This document shows positions 23,828 through 33,120 of a DNA stretch of 41,726 nucleotides, one piece after another. The stretch covers positions 1-41,726 of IMG/VR virus record IMGVR_UViG_3300029267_001422. One strand, given 5' to 3'. The notes beneath the pieces are model-generated. The model ran no database searches. It worked only from the letters and a program-made list of their open reading frames with translations, and was not told the origin of the DNA. Source of the stretch: a virus. A program made the position numbers and the translations under genes. Every line of letters starts with the position of its first letter. The stretch's first letter is position 1.

Positions 23828-24456
23828 CGGCCACTGTGATCCTGGGCGGGGAGGACCCCGAGCGCGACCTCGAGGCGCTCCTGCGCATGATGCGGGACGG
23901 CGGGAGCGCCGTCTGGCTCAAGACGACGAAGCAGATTGCGGCGCTTCTCCAGGCGGCCTCCCAGCGCGCCTTCAGGGACCAGCGATTCGGCACGGATGTC
24001 TGGCCGCCTCGCTACCCGAACCAGCAGGGGCCGCCATTCGCGAACGTGGCCGGGATCCTCTCTGATCTCAATCGAGGGATGAATCCTCCCAAGCGCCGCT
24101 TCGAGAACCGCCCGGCGCTCCGGGACACCGGCGAGATGCTGAACCGGCTCCGGGGGGCTGCCGCGGTCACCTTCGGCGACTTCGCGATCACGCTTCGCTC
24201 TGACGTGCCCTACGCGGACAAGCATCAGACCGGAGGGCAATCCAAGCAGCCCGTCACGGCCCAGGCGAAGCAAGGACTCTCGAGGCTCCTCAAGCGCCGT
24301 CCGGATCTCAGGCCTCGCCTGGGGTTCCTCTTCACGCTCCCGATGCTTGAGACCGAGGTGGCGAAGCGGCCGTTCATAGGCGTTACCGATGAGACAAAGC
24401 CGAAGATCGTTCGGACGGTGGAGCACAACCTCACGGGGAAGCCGTGGCAGGCGTAG
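23824..24456 (+). CDS. Virion morphogenesis protein, Mu gpG-like
   Basis: A 210-residue protein from a GTG overlapping the connector stop. Pattern of the phage virion morphogenesis (tail completion) family: helical start, FRDQRFGTDVWPPRY near 50-64, RPALRDTGEMLNRL near 97-111, VPYADKHQTGG near 128, and KRPFIGVTDE near 182. In Mu the family protein is needed for head-tail joining. The gene overlaps its successor by 13 bases. Confidence 0.75.
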   Translation: MTATVILGGEDPERDLEALLRMMRDGGSAVWLKTTKQIAALLQAASQRAFRDQRFGTDVWPPRYPNQQGPPFANVAGILSDLNRGMNPPKRRFENRPALRDTGEMLNRLRGAAAVTFGDFAITLRSDVPYADKHQTGGQSKQPVTAQAKQGLSRLLKRRPDLRPRLGFLFTLPMLETEVAKRPFIGVTDETKPKIVRTVEHNLTGKPWQA

Positions 24457-25010
24457 GGTCCATCGCCAGGATCAAGGGGGCGCTCGTCCTCTCCCCCACG
24501 TCGCTGACCGGCGCCAGCCCATTCGGCGGGACGCTTCTCGAGCCGACACGGGACATCGTGGTCTTCTGTGGCGCGGATGCTCAGGCCATCACAGCCGAGG
24601 AGTGGGGCGGCCAGGCCGTCGAGATTCTCCAGGGGCCAGACGAGGCTCGGATCTCGGTCGTCCTGCGGGCCTGGGACGCATCGGCGCTTGCGGCGGCTCT
24701 CCCTCACAGCGAGGCGGGTGCGAGCGGAGACAGACTCTGGTCCTACCAGCCGGCCGCAGACGACGAGGACACAGTCCGGCCGGGCCGAGCCCTCGGAGAG
24801 TCCTACGGGGTCACGATCGCAGTCATGCCCCGCGCGATCGACCGGCAGCCGTGCGTCGTCCTCCACAACGCCGTACCGGCAATCGAGCAGACCCACCGTC
24901 TTCGCCTCTCCTTGAACGCCGAGCTCGACCTCGGCATGGTCTGGCACGGGCTCCCCGACGACTCGGGCCGGGTGGTGTCGATCGGCCGGAGAGGGGACAT
25001 CACGCTATGA
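24444..25010 (+). CDS. Tail protein, candidate major tail tube
   Basis: A 188-residue protein starting at GTG within the end of the gpG-like gene. Beta-rich, with a turn-rich N-terminal part (ALVLSPTSLTG, GGTLLEPTRDIVVF), a QAVEILQGPDEARISVVLRAW segment and a LRLSLNAELDLGMVW hairpin. This arrangement is common for tail tube subunits of siphophages; the size and location between head completion and tape measure genes agree. No decisive motif, so the tube role is tentative. Confidence 0.5.
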   Translation: MAGVGSIARIKGALVLSPTSLTGASPFGGTLLEPTRDIVVFCGADAQAITAEEWGGQAVEILQGPDEARISVVLRAWDASALAAALPHSEAGASGDRLWSYQPAADDEDTVRPGRALGESYGVTIAVMPRAIDRQPCVVLHNAVPAIEQTHRLRLSLNAELDLGMVWHGLPDDSGRVVSIGRRGDITL

Positions 25011-25237
25011 GGCTCGGCTTCCTGTCCTCGTGCCTCGGGATTACCTCCGACGACCCCTCGCTGCCGGATCTCGTCCGGCGCGCCGCAGATCGGTTCGTCC
25101 GCGCCGGAGGATCGGTGACGCTTACGGAGTGGGCGGGGATGTCCGAGGACGAGCGCCAGGCCCTCATCGACGCACAGGAGAGCTTGGTCGACGGAGACGA
25201 CGTCGATCAGGCGCTACACGAGGCGGTGGCCCCGTGA
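25007..25237 (+). CDS. Hypothetical small tail-region protein
   Basis: A 76-residue protein, ATG overlapping the previous stop (ATGA); the longer upstream frame is a shadow. Helical and acidic (LVRRAADRFVRAGG, LTEWAGMSEDERQAL). It occupies the place where tail assembly chaperones lie in many phages, yet no slippery heptamer is visible at its end. Overlaps the next GTG. Function unknown. Confidence 0.55.
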   Translation: MRLGFLSSCLGITSDDPSLPDLVRRAADRFVRAGGSVTLTEWAGMSEDERQALIDAQESLVDGDDVDQALHEAVAP

Positions 25238-26010
25238 ACGCGTGGCAGGGCTTCAGGCAGGTCCAGAGCATCCTTCAGGCCGCGACCTGGCCGGGGAGCG
25301 CGGCCAAGGTCTTTGCCACCGGAAGCGTCGTGGTCTCTGTTTCTCCGGCGCCGCAGGTCTTCGACTCGATGCGGCCCCCGATCGTGCTCATGCGGCCGAT
25401 GGGTGCGCAGGCCGACCCCGAGCACGACCAGGAGCCCGACCTCATCCACCAGGAACTCGCGATCACGATCGCGCAGATGGTGGCGGGGGACGCCGTCGGA
25501 GAGCACGCCCTGATGGGGGCGGGCCGCCAGGCGAACTCCGCCCAAGGCCGCGGCCTCCTCGAGATCGAGGAACGGGTGCTCGACGAGCTGGCCGTCGTGG
25601 ACGAGCTCGAGGGCCTGAGCATCCTCTGCCGGCTCCGCTCGATGCCGTCGGCCACTGTCGAGGGCGTGAACTACATCGTCTGGAGGGACTACCTCTTCGA
25701 CCTCATCGGAACGTCCACCCGCACGTACGAGGCCGCCGGCTTCCTCGAGGCCTCGGTGTCCGGCGGGACGGTCACCCTGACGTGGTCGTTGCCGACGGCC
25801 CGGTACGACATCGCATCCTGCGTTCTGCGCCGCGCGTCCGGAGCAACAGCTCCGGCGACGGTGGCTGACGGGACAGGGATCACGCTTTCGGGCGATCTCG
25901 CGACGACTGTCGACGACACCCCGGGGTCCGGGACCTTCAGCTACGCCCTGTTCACGGTCTACGCCGACGGCACCTCCGATGCGCGCACGGTGACGGTGGA
26001 GGTGTCCTGA
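25234..26010 (+). CDS. Putative tail terminator-like protein with FN3-like domain
   Basis: A 258-residue protein with a GTG start overlapping the previous stop. Residues 1-165 form an alpha/beta domain (QSILQAATWPGSAAKVF, DLIHQELAITIAQ, a conserved middle RGLLEIEERVLDEL) that resembles tail terminator proteins. Residues of about 172-258 read as a fibronectin type III domain: GGTVTLTWSLP, a YDIASCVLRR strand, a SYALFTVYADGT strand. FN3-like additions are common on tail proteins and may aid surface binding. First-domain role is tentative. Confidence 0.5.
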   Translation: MNAWQGFRQVQSILQAATWPGSAAKVFATGSVVVSVSPAPQVFDSMRPPIVLMRPMGAQADPEHDQEPDLIHQELAITIAQMVAGDAVGEHALMGAGRQANSAQGRGLLEIEERVLDELAVVDELEGLSILCRLRSMPSATVEGVNYIVWRDYLFDLIGTSTRTYEAAGFLEASVSGGTVTLTWSLPTARYDIASCVLRRASGATAPATVADGTGITLSGDLATTVDDTPGSGTFSYALFTVYADGTSDARTVTVEVS

Positions 26011-26651
26011 TGTCGACCCCCATCGGAGACGCGGTCGTCAAGGTCAAGATCGACACGACGGACGCCCGTGCGACGCTGGACAAGCAGGACGAGCAGCAGA
26101 GGCGCATCGGCCGGGACGAGAGCCGGACCCGGCAGGTCAAGGAGCGCGAGGAGCGCCAGGAGAAGACGAAGGCTCGAGGACGCCGCAAGTTCGCGCCGAG
26201 GATCCCGACCGCACGAGGCGTCCTCGCGGCCGTTCCGTTCGCCGGAGCAGCCGTCCTCATGGCGGAGTACGGACCCGGAATCGCGGAGATGACGCGCGTC
26301 GTCACCGAGCGCGTCGTGTCCGGCCTCCCATCGACGATACGTGACATCGTGAACGGCTTCGTGGGCCTTCTCGTCGACCAGGTCAACGACGGGGCCGAGC
26401 GGATCGCCAAGCTCGAGTCCACGCTCTTCGCGGCGTTCGGAGGAGTGACCGATGCCGCGGAGCTCGCGAAGGTCGCGTTCCTCTGGAAGCAGACGGATGT
26501 CGCGGAGCAACTCCTGAAGATCATCGAGGGCCGGTACGAGATCCGCAAGGCGCAGGGCATGGGCCGGTGGGCGGAGCGTCAGATCCGAAGAAAGGCCGTG
26601 GGCGAGGGCTTCGGCACCGCGCTGGCCGACCTCATCAAGACCCAGGAGTGA
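26010..26651 (+). CDS. Very short putative tape measure protein
   Basis: A 213-residue protein, ATG overlapping the previous stop. Residues 10-62 are highly charged and helical (DKQDEQQRRIGRDESRTRQ); a hydrophobic stretch (GVLAAVPFAGAAVLMAEYG, about 70-88) resembles the membrane-active part of tape measure proteins; the rest is helical. It sits right before the large tail-tip genes. At about 0.15 nm per residue it would set a tail near 30 nm, far below usual siphophages. Rhodobacter gene transfer agents also have short tape measures. No other tape-measure candidate exists in the genome. Confidence 0.5.
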   Translation: MSTPIGDAVVKVKIDTTDARATLDKQDEQQRRIGRDESRTRQVKEREERQEKTKARGRRKFAPRIPTARGVLAAVPFAGAAVLMAEYGPGIAEMTRVVTERVVSGLPSTIRDIVNGFVGLLVDQVNDGAERIAKLESTLFAAFGGVTDAAELAKVAFLWKQTDVAEQLLKIIEGRYEIRKAQGMGRWAERQIRRKAVGEGFGTALADLIKTQE

Positions 26652-26654
26652 CCG

Positions 26655-28121
26655 ATGCTGACGCGAGAACTGGCCGTCCACTACGGCGGAGTCATCATCG
26701 GCGGGGGATCCCAGTCCTACCGGCTCGACGGCTATTACCGGTCCGAGATCGGATACGAGCGCTCATTCGTCGAGTTCGACTTTGTCGTCACCGCGTCGAG
26801 CCATCCTGAGTTCGTGGCCCTCGTCAAGGCGGTCGAGGACGAGTTCCGAAAGCCGAATGGTCGCCTTCGCGTCACCATTCACAACTCGATCGTCGTTGAC
26901 CTCTCGCACGAGACATCGACTGGATTCAACGCGCGCCCCTCGATCTCGAAGTCCGGAGGGAAGAAGGACACTGCACGGAGCCGTTCATACCGCGTCCGGA
27001 TCGACTTCGACATGCCGGCTGATACCGGCGAGGAAGTCTCGAGCGGACTGCGCGAGTCCACGGTCGATCTCTCCTACTCCCCGAGCCGCCGCCGCACGGT
27101 GACCTTCGCCGGGCTCTACACGGCCCTCGGGAGCGCCGACGCCCGCGACGTTTACGAGGCCAACGCGGACTCGTACTGCGATGACATTCTCTCGGGATTC
27201 GGGGGCACCTACGAGCTCGTCGAGGAGCCGCTCGTCGAGGCGGACGCCCAGGACAAGCAGTGCCGCTGGCGTCGCGTGTACGAGGAGGTCGTGTTCGGCC
27301 AGGGGGCCGGATCGACGGATGACGCCGCGATCGTCCGGCAGGATCTGCGGATCCAGCGTCGAAGGATGGCGCCTGGAGACACGCTGAACACATACGGAGG
27401 GGACGCCGGAGGCCCCGCTCCAGGAGGGAGTGCTGGCACTTCAACGGCACAGCCCACGAATCGACTCGTCGAGGTCGTTGCGAATTACGATGCCTGGATC
27501 CGGAGCGACCAGACCACGGACCTGGTGGGGAAGTACGACTCCACGATCAAGCCGTGGATCCTCCAGCAGGTCGAATCTCTGGTCGAGGGCAAGAAGGCAC
27601 TCGTCGACGAGCAGGTCGAGCCGCAATACGACGACAACCGGATCTCGGCCGTCCTGACGTTCCACGTCCAGGCCGGTGGCGACGCCGCGCCGCTCGAGCG
27701 TGAGGTCTCGATCGAGGACACGCAGGAGAGCGGAGAGACGCTCGTCGGGGTATGGTCCGGAAACCCCCTGGAGAAGTACAAATACCAGAGGCCCACGCGG
27801 CTCCGCAGGACCGTGACGCTGCGTCTCGTCATTCCTGGCGTGAAAGGACCCGGCTATGCGGCAGCCATGGGTTTCGACGCAGCGGACGCTGCGAACGCGA
27901 ACGCGCCCGTTCTTCGTCCTGGGGACACCGGGGGAACCACCTGGGCCGAGGTCACCCGCACGTCCCGATCCGTGCCGAAGGTCCGGGGCCTTGACGGGGA
28001 GACGCTGGAGACCACCGAGATCCACGCCTCGGTGACCCGCGAGCTCTACAAGCCGCGCCAGTCGTCCGGCGGAAACGCCGTGACTCATGGGGGGCGCCCC
28101 GCCGGCGCCGTGACCGGATGA
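26655..28121 (+). CDS. Tail-tip protein
   Basis: A 488-residue protein after the tape measure candidate. The first 160 residues are beta-rich (LAVHYGGVIIGGG, RSYRVRIDFDMPAD); a second part contains ADSYCDDILSGFGG and a QDKQCRWRRVYEE motif; a Gly/Pro linker around 250-270 is followed by another beta domain. Distal tail or baseplate proteins of GC-rich phages have this look and gene position. I cannot assign it to a named family. Confidence 0.55.
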   Translation: MLTRELAVHYGGVIIGGGSQSYRLDGYYRSEIGYERSFVEFDFVVTASSHPEFVALVKAVEDEFRKPNGRLRVTIHNSIVVDLSHETSTGFNARPSISKSGGKKDTARSRSYRVRIDFDMPADTGEEVSSGLRESTVDLSYSPSRRRTVTFAGLYTALGSADARDVYEANADSYCDDILSGFGGTYELVEEPLVEADAQDKQCRWRRVYEEVVFGQGAGSTDDAAIVRQDLRIQRRRMAPGDTLNTYGGDAGGPAPGGSAGTSTAQPTNRLVEVVANYDAWIRSDQTTDLVGKYDSTIKPWILQQVESLVEGKKALVDEQVEPQYDDNRISAVLTFHVQAGGDAAPLEREVSIEDTQESGETLVGVWSGNPLEKYKYQRPTRLRRTVTLRLVIPGVKGPGYAAAMGFDAADAANANAPVLRPGDTGGTTWAEVTRTSRSVPKVRGLDGETLETTEIHASVTRELYKPRQSSGGNAVTHGGRPAGAVTG

Positions 28122-30295
28122 CGAGGGCGACACTCAACGGACTCCCGTGCCTCGACAGCGGCCCCGTTCGGTGGCCCCTGCGCCCCGGGGTCGAGCCGGT
28201 GACGGCTCAGTTCGACATGACTCCGGACGACGCCGAGGGCGTGCTCGGCGCACCCGAGGTTATGCTCAACGTCACCGGGCCCAGGGAGTCCTTCTCGGTT
28301 CACCGACTGTCCGTGCTTTCGGAGGTGTCCTCCGGGAATCCGGCAATCCGCACCGTCATGGTGACCGACCAGCGGTGGTGGTGGCGCTACCGGTACATCC
28401 GGCGAGGGTACAACATCCGGAGACTCATCGGCGTGCGTCGGCTCAAGGACCCGCAGACGCTCGAAATTCAGCCGGTCCCGGACGATGTGACCTTCGCGCC
28501 GTGGAGCCTGTACCCGCCCGATGACGGCCAGCGGAAGTGGCTCGCAGGCGAGGTGCTCCGGGACGTCCTCGCGCATGTCCTTCCGTCCGGACGATCCGTC
28601 CCGGACACGAGCGGATTTGACGAGATCCCGATCGAGGATCTCAAGATCGACGACAGTGGAGACGGAGCCGTCCGGCGGGTGCTCGACTTCCTGGTCGGCG
28701 CCGCGATCACGGTCGGGCTCGACGGAGAAGCGCGGCTCTACAGCCGTCTCTCTGGACGCGAGGCCGAACTCGCCGGGCGCATCCCGGACGAGATCGAGGA
28801 TGGCGGACACCTCCGGATGGTGTCCAGGCGTTTCCTCCGCCCGAGCAAGATCACGGTTCTGTTCACCCGAGAGCACGAGCTCCGGTTCGACTTCGAGGAG
28901 ACGGCGAGCAAGACGAGCACGGCGGGCCTACCCGCCGGTGAACGCGTCATGGACAACGTCCTTCCGGTCTCTGACTTCGAACTGGAGCTCTCCTCCGGGA
29001 AGACTGTCGCGCAGGGGACATGGATCACGTTCGTCCAGGCGCTCAACGCCTGGGGGGATGTCCCGATCCTCGGGGCGCTCGACCTCCCGAAGATCCAGGA
29101 AGCGATGGTTCCGTTCATCGACCTGTGGTCCGGCGTCCGGCTGGCCGGGATGCTCGTCCCGCCGGACGAGTACGCGGACTGGGCGGGCCGGATCGGCGCG
29201 ATCCAGCAGCACTACCGCCAGACGTTCCGCATCCGCCGTCAGTGGATGGACCGGATCCGATCCTTGAGGGCGTACCGCGTGGCGCTTCTCGATGTCGAGA
29301 CGGGGACGCGCGGTCCGGCCGTGGCTTACACGAACTTCGCCTACCTGTCCTCGAACCGGTCTCTCTGGGCGGACTTCGCGGCTGGAGTTGGCCTCAACTA
29401 CGCCACGAATATCAGGCGATACCCGGTCAACGGGGTGATCGGCCGGCGGGACGCGCCTGCTCCTTGTCGGGTCTCGATCGTGGACGGGGACGAGGGAGTG
29501 ATCAGGCTCGACTTCCTCGGAGACGCGTTCGGAGTGCACACGCAGGCGTTCCCGTCGATGATCGAGCTCCAGGGAAGCACGCTTGGCGCCGACGGGTATC
29601 CGAAGGACCACCCGCACGCCGACCTGAAGCGCGCTCGCTTCGGGGAATCCGTCGCGTTCAACGCGATCGCACGAGGATCCAAGAGGCCCAAGCTCACGGG
29701 GTCGCACAAGGCGGCTGTGATCCTGACCGCAATCGCCGGGAGCCCGAACACGAACGACCAGCTCTTCGGCGTCGAGATTCGACCCGACGAGGTGGCGGCG
29801 ATCTTGCCTCCAGGGAACCGGGCCGGGATCAGCGACCGTGACTGCCTCGGCCCCCCGATGGAGATCCGGATTGCCCCATCCATCGAGACGGCCAGGATCC
29901 CCTGGCTCGACAACCAGTCCGAGGTCATCGAGACCGCGTTCGGGGTCCGTCCCGGGCCGAAGCCCGATCTCTCGGATCTGGTCCTCAATCTGGAGGGTGC
30001 GTCAGGACCAGAGATCGGCGGCGCATCTCTCCGGTCTGTCGCGATCGCAGCAGCGGCTCGCGTCTACGGATCCATGGCCGACCGCCTCGAGGGAGCGGCG
30101 ACGTTCGACCTTGCCCCGAACATCGGCCTCGACGGATGGATCCAGGAGGTGTCGCACGAGCTGACCGTCAACGGCGAGACGTTCACGCTGGTCACGCTGC
30201 CCCAGGGTGAGACCGCGCCCGTGAGTCTCTTCGCGCTCATGGACAACGGCACCCGCGCGACGCTGCTGAAGCTCGCGAGCCCGGAGAGAGGCTGA
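28118..30295 (+). CDS. Baseplate hub-like tail protein
   Basis: A 725-residue protein, ATG overlapping the previous stop. Beta-rich N-terminal part with a Trp/Tyr/Arg patch (DQRWWWRYRYIRRG near 83-96), a middle section with VLRDVLAHVLPSG and LDFLVGAAITVGLDGEARLYSR, and a long alpha/beta C-terminal part. The LDG...AR-LYSR type strand is frequent in hub proteins at the tail tip. Size and place between the distal tail protein and the fibre agree. No peptidoglycan hydrolase motif is evident. Confidence 0.55.
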   Translation: MTRATLNGLPCLDSGPVRWPLRPGVEPVTAQFDMTPDDAEGVLGAPEVMLNVTGPRESFSVHRLSVLSEVSSGNPAIRTVMVTDQRWWWRYRYIRRGYNIRRLIGVRRLKDPQTLEIQPVPDDVTFAPWSLYPPDDGQRKWLAGEVLRDVLAHVLPSGRSVPDTSGFDEIPIEDLKIDDSGDGAVRRVLDFLVGAAITVGLDGEARLYSRLSGREAELAGRIPDEIEDGGHLRMVSRRFLRPSKITVLFTREHELRFDFEETASKTSTAGLPAGERVMDNVLPVSDFELELSSGKTVAQGTWITFVQALNAWGDVPILGALDLPKIQEAMVPFIDLWSGVRLAGMLVPPDEYADWAGRIGAIQQHYRQTFRIRRQWMDRIRSLRAYRVALLDVETGTRGPAVAYTNFAYLSSNRSLWADFAAGVGLNYATNIRRYPVNGVIGRRDAPAPCRVSIVDGDEGVIRLDFLGDAFGVHTQAFPSMIELQGSTLGADGYPKDHPHADLKRARFGESVAFNAIARGSKRPKLTGSHKAAVILTAIAGSPNTNDQLFGVEIRPDEVAAILPPGNRAGISDRDCLGPPMEIRIAPSIETARIPWLDNQSEVIETAFGVRPGPKPDLSDLVLNLEGASGPEIGGASLRSVAIAAAARVYGSMADRLEGAATFDLAPNIGLDGWIQEVSHELTVNGETFTLVTLPQGETAPVSLFALMDNGTRATLLKLASPERG

Positions 30296-32805
30296 TGTTC
30301 GTCAACGACTCCCGCGGCGGCCTCGGACGGCTCGGGTTCCTGCCGTTCCAGCACCACGACTACGGCCAGCGATACAGCCTCGACATGCGCGCCTCGGTGT
30401 GGGGCTGCCGGATACTCGATCACGAGATCGGGGAGGGCGAGCTCGGGCATTACGTGTGGGACGAGGGCGCGGTCGGAGACGTGATCGGGGCGTTCCACTG
30501 GCCATCCAGTGGTGCGGCGGGCATCACGGGAGAGACCTCGGGGCGAGCCACCGGCGCGTGGTCGTGGGTCTACCCTGCGCTCGTGAATACGCAGGGTGGG
30601 AGCGGTGGCCCGAGCGGAGCCGTGACCCCGAGCACGCAGACGCCGACGGACGGTCCAGCGGTCATTCCGGAGATCACTCCGAACCCGGACGGGACGACTC
30701 CGACCGGCGGGGGGCTTGGCCCGATCTACTACGCGGGTGGGCGGATCGGATACCCGACACCGATCACGCCCGCCGCCAACTGGGGGGCTGGAGGCAACGG
30801 AGGTGCTGGCGGGGGTGCTGGTGGAGCTGGTGGTGCGGGAGGAGGTGGTGGAGCAGTTCCCGCGATCGGAGGCGGCAACCCGATCTGGGCCGGAGCTGGC
30901 TTTGCGGGGGGCGCTCCTGATCAGGGCGGGGCTCCAGGAGGCGGAATCAACGTTGGGATCGGAGGGCAGGCCTGGGCGCCGTGGTGGGCAGGGGTTCAAG
31001 CCGACGTAGGGCTTCCTGGGAATCAGCCGTTCTTTGGGTTCTTCGGACCTCCCATGGGGATCCAGACGCAGGGTTTCTGGGCGGACACACCGCAGGCCAC
31101 GGGTGGGCTCTTCGGGGTAGGCCTGCCACAGTCGTTCCCCGTGTTCCTTCCTGGGTTTCTCCCTGGAGTGAAACCCAGGCCAAAGTCCAAGACGCCCACG
31201 CAGACGGCATTCTGGATCAGCGACCTCGGGGACATCGACGAGGAGGACCGTCCGGCGCAGAGCCTCGTCCCGATCCGAGATGAGAACTGGGAGGGGGACG
31301 GACGGTTCTCCCCTGTCGCGTCGCAGCCGCCCCAGGAGTGGCCGGTCCTCCCTCGCGGCATGGCCGGCGTCGTGGTCCAGACCACGGAGGAGAGCCGCCA
31401 GGTCGTTCAGTTCCACCCGACCGACCCGCGTCTCGTCTCGCCGCAGCTCTACGGTGACCCCCGAGCCGGATCCATCGTAGAGGAGCCGAATGAGGACGGC
31501 GAGCTCGACGGCAGCCGTCAGGCGCACCTGCAGTCCATGATGCGCGTCGTGGTCGACCCGCAGGGAATCGGCAAGAAGGGCGAGAGCACGATCTCCTGGA
31601 ACATCGGGAAGACTCCGAGGAGGGACGCTCAGGGCGGGCTGGTGACTGATGTCATGGGCCATGGGCACATGGGCGTCCAGGGAGGCGGGCCGCTTCTCAC
31701 CGGGAACAGCAAGTGCTCGCACATCATCGGCAAGGATGCCGACGACGTGACGATCCGGTCTGGGCATCTGGCGATCAGTTCGCTGTTCACGGACGCCGAT
31801 GGGAGTCGAGACGCTCCGCTCGAGTTCGAGACGATCTACGAGGACGGGGGGGACCTCGACTTCCCGATCCGTGTGCACCTCGGACACGATCAGAATAGCC
31901 GGCATGGGTGGCTCGGCGGTGACCGTCCCGGGCTCTGGCGCTGGTGGACGACAAGCTACTTCGAGACCACCCCACCGACGATCGATGACGAGACACCTCC
32001 GCCGACCACTCCACCGCCGTCAATTCCCGTCCCCACGCCGCCCAACGGCACTCCCACCGGAGGTGGAACGACCGTCTACGATCTCCTCGCGCAAGACCCC
32101 CATGCCCAGGAGGGGTATGTCCACTCCGCTGGCATCATCGCCGGCCCGGGGACCCTCGCGAAGCCGCAGCGGGCCCAGGCCGGAGCCGGTGATGTCCGAG
32201 GCGCCGCGTCGATGTCTCCGGACGCGCTCAGAGAGTACCGCACCCTGACGCCTCTCACGGGTCGCATCGAGGCGTTCGGCGCGCAGGGAGGGACGCCTGG
32301 CGGCCCGTACTTCGAAGATCCGCCGGACCCGGCGGGATGGGAATACACGTACCGCCCCGGCGAAGGGCGGAGCCCGACGGGCACGGCTCCGGGCGGCTGG
32401 GTCATCCTGCCTCCGGAGGTTGGCCTCGAGTCGGTCGACGAGGACTTCGCGCCAGCCGCGGTTTCGACATCCCCGGTTGCCTTCCTGGCCGGCCCCGGCG
32501 CCGTGATCGGCTGCGGCACCCCTGAGCTCGCCACTGGTGGGGTCGCGAGCGGCGCGACGTTCGAGGCCGCGGACGAGGACTTAACTCTGCGTCGGTACGA
32601 CAACGTCGGCGAGCAAACCTCATCCGTCCGCCTGCTCGACATGGCCGAGATAAAGACCCTGGCCGGCCTTGACTTCACGCCAGGCGACCTGAACGACGTG
32701 ACCGAGACGGGCGATCAGAAGCAGATCGGCGTGAGGGTCGACTCCGGGAACGAGTCCATTCAGATCAACATCGGCGGGACGATCTTCACGGTCGCACTTG
32801 CGTGA
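30295..32805 (+). CDS. Large fibre-like tail protein with Gly-rich block
   Basis: An 836-residue protein and the largest product here. Order: N-terminal attachment-like region (GRLGFLPFQHHDYGQRYSLDMRA); Thr/Pro-rich linker (about 100-150); a Gly-rich block about 160-200 (GGAGGGAGGAGGAGGGGG); an aromatic/Pro/Gly region; a beta-rich central domain with HGHMGVQGGG and HIIGKDADDVTIRSGHLAIS; a second Thr/Pro linker (about 560-590); and a C-terminal domain with LDFTPGDLNDVTE, as in fibre tips. Likely the receptor-binding fibre or spike. Glycine-rich stretches can form polyglycine helices in phage adhesins. Confidence 0.65.
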   Translation: MFVNDSRGGLGRLGFLPFQHHDYGQRYSLDMRASVWGCRILDHEIGEGELGHYVWDEGAVGDVIGAFHWPSSGAAGITGETSGRATGAWSWVYPALVNTQGGSGGPSGAVTPSTQTPTDGPAVIPEITPNPDGTTPTGGGLGPIYYAGGRIGYPTPITPAANWGAGGNGGAGGGAGGAGGAGGGGGAVPAIGGGNPIWAGAGFAGGAPDQGGAPGGGINVGIGGQAWAPWWAGVQADVGLPGNQPFFGFFGPPMGIQTQGFWADTPQATGGLFGVGLPQSFPVFLPGFLPGVKPRPKSKTPTQTAFWISDLGDIDEEDRPAQSLVPIRDENWEGDGRFSPVASQPPQEWPVLPRGMAGVVVQTTEESRQVVQFHPTDPRLVSPQLYGDPRAGSIVEEPNEDGELDGSRQAHLQSMMRVVVDPQGIGKKGESTISWNIGKTPRRDAQGGLVTDVMGHGHMGVQGGGPLLTGNSKCSHIIGKDADDVTIRSGHLAISSLFTDADGSRDAPLEFETIYEDGGDLDFPIRVHLGHDQNSRHGWLGGDRPGLWRWWTTSYFETTPPTIDDETPPPTTPPPSIPVPTPPNGTPTGGGTTVYDLLAQDPHAQEGYVHSAGIIAGPGTLAKPQRAQAGAGDVRGAASMSPDALREYRTLTPLTGRIEAFGAQGGTPGGPYFEDPPDPAGWEYTYRPGEGRSPTGTAPGGWVILPPEVGLESVDEDFAPAAVSTSPVAFLAGPGAVIGCGTPELATGGVASGATFEAADEDLTLRRYDNVGEQTSSVRLLDMAEIKTLAGLDFTPGDLNDVTETGDQKQIGVRVDSGNESIQINIGGTIFTVALA
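30781..30860 (+). repeat. Gly/Ala codon-rich tract
   Basis: A run of GGN codons broken by GCN, encoding the Gly-rich block of the fibre protein (about residues 163-188). Confidence 0.85.
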
Positions 32806-32870
32806 CGGGAGCCGCAACGAAACGAAGGCCGGGGGGCCACGATGGAGACGAAGAGCACCAACGGAGCGAG

Positions 32871-33107
32871 ATGGCAACGTGCGGCGAGAACAAGTCGAGG
32901 CTCGACAACCACGCTGAGCGGATCCGGTCCCTCGAGCTCCGTCTCGGCCGAAACAACATCGTCGGCGAAACGCGCTGCCGTGAGCGCATCGCCACGCAGG
33001 AGGCAAGGGTGAGCCGCGTGGAACGGAAAGTCTCGAGCATGGACCTCCGCCTCTGGGGCCTGCTCGTGATCGCCCTCGCGACGCTGCTCAAGGTCGCGCT
33101 GGGCTGA
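32871..33107 (+). CDS. XhlA-like coiled-coil membrane protein
   Basis: A 78-residue protein from ATG 32871 (GGAG 4 bases upstream). The same frame opens at a GTG (32802) overlapping the fibre stop; the extra 23 residues (Gly/His/Arg-rich) look noncoding, but the coupled start cannot be excluded. A heptad-rich helix (SRLDNHAERIRSLELRLGRN, VSRVERKVSSMDLR) is followed by a C-terminal membrane segment (LWGLLVIALATLLKVAL). This is the layout of XhlA-type phage hemolysin/holin partners. Opens the lysis-type cassette. Confidence 0.7.
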   Translation: MATCGENKSRLDNHAERIRSLELRLGRNNIVGETRCRERIATQEARVSRVERKVSSMDLRLWGLLVIALATLLKVALG

Positions 33108-33108
33108 G

Positions 33109-33120
33109 AGGAGGTGATCC
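33109..33120 (+). promoter_or_regulatory. Extended Shine-Dalgarno sequence
   Basis: AGGAGGTGATCC is complementary over 12 bases to the usual 3' end of bacterial 16S rRNA (GGATCACCTCCT). It directly precedes GTG 33121 with the core GGAGG six bases from the start. It is the strongest ribosome binding site noticed in the genome and decides that start. Confidence 0.85.

Noticed and set aside
25200-25240. Programmed -1 frameshift between the small tail-region gene and the next, as in tail chaperones.
   Set aside because: No XXXYYYZ slippery heptamer is seen and the downstream gene has its own coupled GTG.
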